Source: Flavobacteriaceae bacterium (lineage in GTDB: Bacteria; Bacteroidota; Bacteroidia; Flavobacteriales; Flavobacteriaceae). From it: DNA of 20,224 nt. Shown in pieces: positions 14,750 through 20,224 of this stretch. Position 1 is the first letter of the stretch. Every line of letters begins with the position of its first letter. The notes under the pieces were generated by a model. That model was not told the origin of the DNA. It was given only the letters and a program-made list of their open reading frames with translations, and ran no database searches. The stretch spans positions 1-20,224 of the forward strand of contig VMCW01000002.1 of NCBI GenBank assembly GCA_008081175.1, in the 5' to 3' direction. The position numbers and the translations under genes are program-made.

Positions 14750-16072
14750 ATGAAACTTATTGCTCTTTATTCTATTTTTTTTCTTTTTTGTTTAAACTTC
14801 ACTATATCTGCACAAACCTCAGAATTACCTTGGAACTTTTCAATTAATGCCAATACGATTTCACTTCAAGGAAAAGGCACAGACTCTGGTTTCAACATAG
14901 GTGCCCCTGTTTTTGTTTTAAGTCGTAAAGTATTGGGCGGTTTATCTTTCGGATCACAATACGCCTTAGGCCAGGTAGATAATTTTCAGCAATCTTATAA
15001 TTACTCTTCGTGGGATGGTTTTTTAAAATTAAATCTTTCAGAGGGAAGAATATCCACTTACCTCATTGGAGGTTATGGTTTTTCACAATTTGCTGATGGG
15101 ATTCAAAGAGAGGGAGTTTTTCCCTCTACTGAGACCAGCAGAACACTTTTTGGTGGAGTGGGAGTAAATTATAATTTAAATTCTCATTTTGCACTCAATC
15201 TCCAAGTGGCCTATAGAGACATGGATGAGACTAATGGATTTAATCATTTGCAAAATTTTATAGGTTTAGGGTATAATTTTGGTTCAAAAGACACTGACAA
15301 GGATGGAGTGCCAGATAAAAATGACCAATGCCCTGCAGTGCCAGGTCCAAAAGAATACAATGGGTGTCCCGATACTGATGGTGATACAGTAATCGATAAA
15401 GAAGATAAGTGTCCGGATATTTATGGACTTCCTGAGCTTATGGGCTGTAATGATACTGATGGTGACGGTGTTTTAGATCATGAGGATATTTGCCCAGAGC
15501 TTATGGGGAAAGTAGAAATGAAGGGTTGTCCAGATACAGATGGAGACGGTCTTTCAGACCGATTGGATTCTTGTATTGATCAAGCTGGTCCTAAGGAAAA
15601 CAAGGGCTGTCCATGGCCAGACTCTGATGGCGATGGTATAATTGATCCTGAGGATAAATGTAAAGATGAAGCAGGACCCTTAGAAAATGATGGCTGTCCA
15701 TTGCTTTCAGAAGAAATTATGCAAACTTTAAATGAATTTGGTTCGCGTATTAATTTTGCTGCTGATAGTTATGAGATTTTCGGGGCTAAAACCAGAGAAC
15801 ACCTTTTAAAGATTAAGGATTTACTGGAATCAAATCCCCACGGAGTACTTCTAATAGAAGGATACGCGTCCGAGGAAGGAGAACAAGACTATAATTTGGA
15901 ATTATCTGTAAATCGTGCTCTTGCAGTACGTCAGTTTTTAATTGGTATAGGCGTGAATCCTAGCCGATTGGAAGTTCAAGGACTCGGAACCTCCGATCCT
16001 ATAGGAGATAACAGCCGTCCAGAAGGAAGAGCAATTAATAGAAGGGTTCAGTTCAAAACCAAAAAAAATTAA
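14750..16072 (+). CDS. OmpA-family outer-membrane protein with thrombospondin type 3 repeats
   Basis: An outer-membrane protein of the OprF/OmpA type. With the start at 14750 the 440-residue product has a signal peptide (MKLIALYSIFFLFCLNFTISA, cut before Gln22), a beta-barrel-like N-terminal domain to about residue 178 ending GLGYNFGS, and five calcium-binding thrombospondin type 3 repeats at about 180-316 (each DTDGDG or similar with paired Cys-Pro and GC). The OmpA C-terminal peptidoglycan-associated domain follows at about 325-437 (YNLELSVNRALAV, GRAINRRVQF). In-frame ATG at 14723 and GTG at 14705 would lengthen the signal n-region. The usual Asp of the GHTD motif is replaced: the site reads GYAS (371-374), while the partner Arg389 is kept. 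Its stop overlaps the convergent rpe stop. Confidence 0.93.
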   Translation: MKLIALYSIFFLFCLNFTISAQTSELPWNFSINANTISLQGKGTDSGFNIGAPVFVLSRKVLGGLSFGSQYALGQVDNFQQSYNYSSWDGFLKLNLSEGRISTYLIGGYGFSQFADGIQREGVFPSTETSRTLFGGVGVNYNLNSHFALNLQVAYRDMDETNGFNHLQNFIGLGYNFGSKDTDKDGVPDKNDQCPAVPGPKEYNGCPDTDGDTVIDKEDKCPDIYGLPELMGCNDTDGDGVLDHEDICPELMGKVEMKGCPDTDGDGLSDRLDSCIDQAGPKENKGCPWPDSDGDGIIDPEDKCKDEAGPLENDGCPLLSEEIMQTLNEFGSRINFAADSYEIFGAKTREHLLKIKDLLESNPHGVLLIEGYASEEGEQDYNLELSVNRALAVRQFLIGIGVNPSRLEVQGLGTSDPIGDNSRPEGRAINRRVQFKTKKN

Positions 16073-16719
16073 GCCTCTTTGAGGAGTTTGATTGTTGCTT
16101 TTGGATCTGAAGCTCCAAAAACATAGCTACCAGCAACTAAAACATCAGCACCACAGGCGATCAGCTCTGTAGCATTATGGTTGGTTACACCGCCATCTAT
16201 TTCTATTAGCGTATTTGCATTTCTAGCTTTGATAAGTTCTTTGAGTTCTTTTACTTTTTCAAATGTATGATCTATAAAAGATTGACCTCCAAAGCCCGGA
16301 TTAACACTCATTAAGCATACCAGATCTATATCGTGTATGAGATCTTTTAGATTGTTTATTGGGGTATGAGGATTTAATGCTACCCCGGCTTTCATGCCAC
16401 AATCTTTTATTTTTTGAATACTTCTATGCAGGTGATCACAAGCTTCGTAATGAACTGTAAGTACGGCTGACCCTAAATTGGCAAACGCTTCGATATAACG
16501 ATCGGGTTCAACAATCATAAGATGCACGTCCAAAGGTTTTTTAGCGTGCTTATGAATGGCTTTTAGGACAGGCATTCCGAAAGAAATATTGGGAACAAAA
16601 ACTCCATCCATGATATCGATATGAAACCAATCGGCATCACTTTCATTGACCATTTTGATTTCTTTCTCCAAATTGGCAAAGTCGGCAGCAAGTACGGAGG
16701 GTGCTATTCGAACAGACAT
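16069..16719 (-). CDS. rpe: Ribulose-phosphate 3-epimerase
   Basis: This cytosolic enzyme interconverts D-ribulose 5-phosphate and D-xylulose 5-phosphate in the pentose phosphate pathway. The 216-residue TIM barrel is full length. It has Ser8 (IAPSVLAADF), metal ligands His33 and Asp35 (FHIDIMDG), His66 (DVHLMI), the phosphate-binding loop NPGFGGQ at 140-146 and metal/catalytic Asp175 (EIDGGV), all as in the family. It lies downstream of rpoD on the same strand, 57 bases away and beyond a terminator, so it needs readthrough or its own promoter. TAtcTTTA in that gap resembles a -7 box but has no -33 partner at a proper distance. Its TAA stop shares the palindrome TTAA (16069-16072) with the stop of the opposing OmpA-family gene. 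Confidence 0.97.
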   Translation of the reverse strand: MSVRIAPSVLAADFANLEKEIKMVNESDADWFHIDIMDGVFVPNISFGMPVLKAIHKHAKKPLDVHLMIVEPDRYIEAFANLGSAVLTVHYEACDHLHRSIQKIKDCGMKAGVALNPHTPINNLKDLIHDIDLVCLMSVNPGFGGQSFIDHTFEKVKELKELIKARNANTLIEIDGGVTNHNATELIACGADVLVAGSYVFGASDPKATIKLLKEA

Positions 16720-16743
16720 AGAGTTATATTGAATGGTAAAGAT

Positions 16744-16771
16744 AAAAAAAAAGGCAACCAGAGGCTGCCTT
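16744..16771 (-). terminator. Intrinsic terminator after rpoD
   Basis: Read on the minus strand, AAGGCA and TGCCTT (16771-16766 and 16756-16751) form a 6-bp stem. It continues past one mismatch into CC/GG around a 3-base loop, then runs into T residues to 16744. It follows the rpoD stop by 5 bases and separates it from rpe. Confidence 0.8.
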
Positions 16772-16776
16772 GATTT

Positions 16777-17640
16777 TTATCCTAAATAGGTTTTAAGGAT
16801 TTTACTTCTTGAGGTGTGTTTTAACCTGCGAATGGCTTTTTCTTTGATTTGACGCACACGCTCTCTGGTGAGATCAAAAGTTTCTCCTATCTCTTCAAGG
16901 GTCATGGCGTGCTGGTTTCCTAGGCCGAAATACAAACGAACAACATCAGCTTCTCTAGGAGTCAATGTTTCCAAAGCTCGTTCTATTTCAGTACGAAGTG
17001 ATTCATGTAATAAGCTTTTGTCTGGATTGGGTGATTCACCACTGTTCAAGACATCATATAAATTTGAATCTTCACCTTCTACAAGAGGAGCATCCATGGA
17101 GACATGTCTTCCAGAATTTTTCAGTGATTCTTTAACATCATTGATGGTCATGTCCAATTCCTTAGCAATTTCTTCTGCAGAAGGAGCTCTTTCATGTGCT
17201 TGTTCTAAAAAAGCATAGGTTTTATTGATTTTATTGATAGATCCAATTTTATTTAGCGGTAGTCGAACAATACGAGACTGTTCTGCTAGAGCTTGTAAAA
17301 TGGATTGGCGAATCCACCAAACAGCATAGGAAATGAATTTAAAACCTCGAGTTTCATCAAACCGCTGAGCGGCTTTAATGAGTCCAAGATTTCCCTCATT
17401 AATTAGGTCAGGAAGAGTTAAGCCTTGGTTTTGATATTGTTTGGCAACAGATACCACAAAACGCAAGTTCGCTTTGGTCAATTTTTCAAGTGCAATTTGA
17501 TCTCCTGCCTTGATTCTTTGAGCTAACTCAACTTCTTCTTCGGCTGTAATAAGGTCTACCTTTCCAATTTCTTGAAGGTATTTATCCAAAGAAGCCGTTT
17601 CCCTGTTGGTTACCTGTTTGGTTATTTTTAATTGTCTCAT
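16777..17640 (-). CDS. rpoD: Principal RNA polymerase sigma factor (sigma-70 family, short form)
   Basis: This sigma factor directs RNA polymerase to housekeeping promoters. The 287-residue protein has no region 1.1 and begins at region 1.2 (ETASLDKYLQEIGKVDLITAEEE), as is usual for the primary sigma of Bacteroidota. Region 2 spans about 50-125: core-binding LPDLINEGNLGLIKAAQRFD, and 2.3-2.4 with FISYAVWWIRQSILQAL. Region 3 covers about 126-205 (RLPLNKIGSINKI, APSAEEIAKEL). Region 4 runs from about 215, with the -35-binding helix-turn-helix TLEEIGETFDLTRERVRQIKEKA at about 247-269. It follows pnp by 71 bases with a candidate promoter in the gap, and a strong terminator follows its stop. The phylum's TAnnTTTG -7 and TTTG -33 elements are attributed to this class of sigma. 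Confidence 0.97.
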   Translation of the reverse strand: MRQLKITKQVTNRETASLDKYLQEIGKVDLITAEEEVELAQRIKAGDQIALEKLTKANLRFVVSVAKQYQNQGLTLPDLINEGNLGLIKAAQRFDETRGFKFISYAVWWIRQSILQALAEQSRIVRLPLNKIGSINKINKTYAFLEQAHERAPSAEEIAKELDMTINDVKESLKNSGRHVSMDAPLVEGEDSNLYDVLNSGESPNPDKSLLHESLRTEIERALETLTPREADVVRLYFGLGNQHAMTLEEIGETFDLTRERVRQIKEKAIRRLKHTSRSKILKTYLG

Positions 17641-17652
17641 CTATAAATAAAT

Positions 17653-17685
17653 CAAAGTGATACAAGTAATACGCACAGAATCAAA
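17653..17685 (-). promoter_or_regulatory. Candidate rpoD promoter
   Basis: On the minus strand, TTTG (17685-17682) lies 21 bases upstream of TCACTTTG (17660-17653). This fits the Bacteroidota TTTG-N19-21-TAnnTTTG pattern with one mismatch in the fixed positions. The -7 box ends only 12 bases before the rpoD ATG, so the leader would be very short. Confidence 0.35.
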
Positions 17686-17711
17686 AAATGTTTCAAAAAA
17701 GAGTTAAAAAA

Positions 17712-19841
17712 TTATTCTTTTTTTGGAGGTCTAGGTAATAATGCTTTTCTAGACACTTTTTCTTTTCTAGTACGCGAATCAATTCCAAAGTATTTAACTT
17801 CTAGAATATCTCCTAAATTCACTACATCACTTACATTTTCTGTACGTTCCCATGCGAGTTCACTTACGTGCAAAAGTACTTCGTTGCCAGGTGCTTCGGT
17901 ATATTCTACTACAGCTCCAAAATCAAGCATTTTAATCACTTTTACCTCATAGGTTTCTCCTACTTGGGGTTTGAATGTTATGGAGTCAATTTTTGCTTCA
18001 ACCATTGCAATACCTTCTGGCGAAGTTCCTAAAATTTCAATGATACCCTCTTCAGTAACAGGATCTTCTGTAACGACAATTGTACAGCCTGATTCTTTTT
18101 GAAGTTCTTGGATTACCTTTCCACCAGGTCCAATTAGAGCCCCTATGTATTCATTTGCAATACGTCGGTAGATCATCTTTGGTGCGTGATCTTTTACCTC
18201 TTTATTTGGAGTGTCAATAGTATCGGTAATGTGTTTAAGAATATGTAATCTACCTTCTTTCGCTTGGTTGAGTGCTTGCGTCATAATATCGAAACGCAGT
18301 CCTTTAATTTTAATATCCATTTGACAGGCAGTAATACCATCTGCTGTTCCTGTTACCTTAAAGTCCATATCTCCAAGGTGATCTTCATCTCCAAGAATAT
18401 CTGAAAGTACAGCAAATTTATCTCCTTCCGTAATCAGACCCATAGCAATACCAGAAACTGGTTTTGAGATTTGGACTCCGGCATCCATTAATGCCATAGT
18501 TCCAGCACACACAGTAGCCATAGAAGAGGAACCGTTGGATTCCAATACTTCAGAGACAACACGGATGGTGTAAGGGCAGTCTTGTGGGACAACTTTTTTC
18601 AAAGCGCGTTGTGCTAGATTTCCATGTCCTACTTCTCTTCTGGAAGTTCCACGCAAAGGCCTTGCTTCTCCTGTAGAGAAAGGAGGGAAGTTATAGTGCA
18701 GATAAAAACGTTCTTCTCCTTGATCGGTAGGAAGATCAATGATATTTGCTTCTCGAGAGGTACCAAGAGTTGCTGTAGCTAGTGCTTGTGTTTCTCCTCT
18801 TGTAAAAATAGATGATCCATGGGCTGAAGGCAAATAATCTACTTCACACCAAATGGGGCGAATGTCTGTAGTTTTTCTTCCGTCCAAACGGATTCCTTCA
18901 TCAAGGATTAGATCTCTAACGGCCTTCTTTTGTGATTCTTTAATATAACGAGAAATGAGCTCTCCCTTTTCTTCAAGTTCTTCTTCGCTTAATTTTTTAA
19001 CGAAGTTTTCTTTTATTTGAGAAAATTGCTCAGAGCGTTCCCCTTTAGAAAGTCCTTTCTTCGCAATCTCGTAAAAATCTTGATAGGTAGCCTCTAAAAT
19101 TTCTTTTTGTAAATCAGCATCAGAGTTTTCCTCTTCGTAGGTGCGAGTTTCTTTTTTACCACTAGCTTCTGCTAAAGCAATTTGTGCTTTGATTTGATCT
19201 TTAATAGCTTGATGTCCAAAAGCGATAGCATCCAGCATTTCTTCCTCTGAAATTTCATCAAATTCTCCTTCAACCATGGCTACGGAGTCTTCACTTGCGC
19301 CAATCATTATGTCAATATCCGATGTGGCTAGTTGTGCTTTGCTCGGATTGATGACAAGCATTCCTTCTACTCGAGCCACGCGGACTTCAGAAATGGGATA
19401 TTCAAATGGAATATCAGAAAGTTGAATAGCAGCTGAGGCAGCAAGTCCAGCGAGCGCATCAGGCATTACTTCCTCGTCATGAGACATGAGTTGAATCATG
19501 ACTTGGGTTTCTGCGTGGTAATCGCCAGGGAACAATGGGCGTAGTACACGATCTACTAAACGCATTGTTAAGACCTCTTGGTCACTAGGGCGTGCTTCGC
19601 GTTTAAAAAAGCCTCCTGGAAAGCGACCCGCTGCAGCAAATTTTTCTCGATAATCTACCGTTAAAGGGAGAAAATCAACAGGACTGGCGGTTCTAGAAGA
19701 AACAACTGTGGCTAAAAGCATACAATTGCCCATTCGTACGACTACAGATCCATCAGCTTGTTTAGCAAGTTTTCCTGTTTCTAGTGTGATGGTTCTACCG
19801 TCTTGAAGACGGATTTCTTGGGTGTGTATTTTTGGAATCAT
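17712..19841 (-). CDS. pnp: Polyribonucleotide nucleotidyltransferase (PNPase)
   Basis: PNPase is a trimeric 3'-5' phosphorolytic exoribonuclease that also adds nucleotides to RNA 3' ends. The 709-residue protein has the full order: a first RNase PH domain (about 10-145; FAAAGRFPGGFFKREARPSD), an alpha-helical linker domain (about 210-310) and a second, catalytic RNase PH domain (about 320-540). The catalytic domain has the phosphate-binding NGSSSMA at 436-442 and the acidic cluster GDEDHLGDMDF at 484-494 that holds the metal. Next come a KH domain with GALIGPGGKVI at 567-577 and an S1 domain (about 627-698; GETYEVKVIKMLDFGAVVEY). It lies 85 bases downstream of rpsO, a pairing also known in enterobacteria, and precedes rpoD. 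No terminator was seen after rpsO, so rpsO-pnp cotranscription is likely. Confidence 0.98.
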   Translation of the reverse strand: MIPKIHTQEIRLQDGRTITLETGKLAKQADGSVVVRMGNCMLLATVVSSRTASPVDFLPLTVDYREKFAAAGRFPGGFFKREARPSDQEVLTMRLVDRVLRPLFPGDYHAETQVMIQLMSHDEEVMPDALAGLAASAAIQLSDIPFEYPISEVRVARVEGMLVINPSKAQLATSDIDIMIGASEDSVAMVEGEFDEISEEEMLDAIAFGHQAIKDQIKAQIALAEASGKKETRTYEEENSDADLQKEILEATYQDFYEIAKKGLSKGERSEQFSQIKENFVKKLSEEELEEKGELISRYIKESQKKAVRDLILDEGIRLDGRKTTDIRPIWCEVDYLPSAHGSSIFTRGETQALATATLGTSREANIIDLPTDQGEERFYLHYNFPPFSTGEARPLRGTSRREVGHGNLAQRALKKVVPQDCPYTIRVVSEVLESNGSSSMATVCAGTMALMDAGVQISKPVSGIAMGLITEGDKFAVLSDILGDEDHLGDMDFKVTGTADGITACQMDIKIKGLRFDIMTQALNQAKEGRLHILKHITDTIDTPNKEVKDHAPKMIYRRIANEYIGALIGPGGKVIQELQKESGCTIVVTEDPVTEEGIIEILGTSPEGIAMVEAKIDSITFKPQVGETYEVKVIKMLDFGAVVEYTEAPGNEVLLHVSELAWERTENVSDVVNLGDILEVKYFGIDSRTRKEKVSRKALLPRPPKKE

Positions 19842-19926
19842 TTTTCATTTTTTGGTTAAAACGGTGTTGTGTGTTGTGGCAACCAATGAAAAACTAAGAT
19901 TCAGCAAACTGTAAGGTGTTTTTTGA

Positions 19927-20196
19927 TTACTTACGTAAACCTAATTCCTTTACGATATTACGATAACGCTCGATGTCCTTTGCTTTTAAATAGTCTAAAA
20001 GACTTCTGCGTTTTCCTACCAAACGAACCAAAGAACGTTCGGTATTAAAATCTTTGCGATTTTTTTTCAAGTGATCAGATAAATGTTGGATTCTGTGGGT
20101 GAATAATGCTATTTGACCTTCAGCTGATCCTGTATCTTTTTCGGATTTTCCGTGTTTTTTGAAGATACCTTCTTTTACTTCTTTTGAATTGTACAT
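19927..20196 (-). CDS. rpsO: 30S ribosomal protein S15
   Basis: S15 is a primary 16S rRNA-binding protein of the small-subunit platform and also makes a bridge to the 50S subunit. The 89-residue product is full length: GSAEGQIALFTHRIQHLSDHLKKNRKDF with the conserved rRNA-contact residues of the family (TGSAEGQI, TxRI, LxxHL, KD), then RSLVRLVGKRRSLLDYLKAKDIERY and the closing ELGLRK. It is the first gene of the minus-strand block within the window. The 28 bases left before the window edge show no recognisable promoter or ribosome binding site, so its upstream context is unknown. The pnp gene follows on the same strand. Confidence 0.98.
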   Translation of the reverse strand: MYNSKEVKEGIFKKHGKSEKDTGSAEGQIALFTHRIQHLSDHLKKNRKDFNTERSLVRLVGKRRSLLDYLKAKDIERYRNIVKELGLRK

Positions 20197-20224
20197 GCCA
20201 ATATTAATTTTAATGATTTTTATG

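Noticed and set aside
15290..15700. The repeated DTDGDG-coding stretch as a DNA tandem repeat
   Set aside because: The repeat is at protein level (thrombospondin type 3 motifs); the bases have diverged and spacing varies, so it is not a simple DNA repeat. No CRISPR-like array was seen anywhere in the window.

Overview
The window looks like a chromosomal segment of a low-GC member of the Bacteroidota, most likely a marine-type Flavobacteriaceae. Four things point there: FtsZ ends in the flavobacterial tail (RSNNSFLHDNVD) after a very long acidic linker, there is a SusC/SusD pair, the principal sigma factor is short (287 residues, no region 1.1), and Shine-Dalgarno sequences are nearly absent. 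I cannot name the genus.

Layout. (1) 2-4163, plus strand: the end of the division cluster, with the C-terminus of ftsQ (cut by the window edge), ftsA, ftsZ and a GatB/YqeY-domain gene, closed by a weak hairpin. (2) 4284-6389, plus: a secreted M28B (glutamate carboxypeptidase II/PSMA-like) metallopeptidase. It faces a SusC/SusD outer-membrane uptake pair on the minus strand (6437-10999) across a strong bidirectional terminator. (3) 11000-11281: a divergent intergenic region with an 11-bp-arm inverted repeat, a good Bacteroidota -7 box, tRNA-Arg(UCG) and a terminator. (4) 11386-14412, plus: a 1008-residue protein joining an APH-type kinase, a LytM-type M23 peptidase and a class III PLP enzyme of the phospho-lyase type. 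It is followed by a 59-residue single-pass membrane protein (14490-14669) and an OmpA-family protein with thrombospondin type 3 repeats. (5) 16069-20196, minus: rpsO, pnp, rpoD and rpe, a housekeeping block transcribed toward the OmpA gene and overlapping it at the shared stop TTAA.

How the parts work together. FtsQ, FtsA and FtsZ build and anchor the division ring. The peptidase and the SusCD pair could form a peptide or protein scavenging unit, but that link rests only on adjacency. The kinase and phospho-lyase domains of the fusion suggest a two-step route in which an amino alcohol or hydroxy amino acid is phosphorylated and then undergoes elimination of ammonia and phosphate. The M23 peptidase between them, in a protein with no visible export signal, is the least explained item and the best candidate here for an under-described system. 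The rest is core genome.
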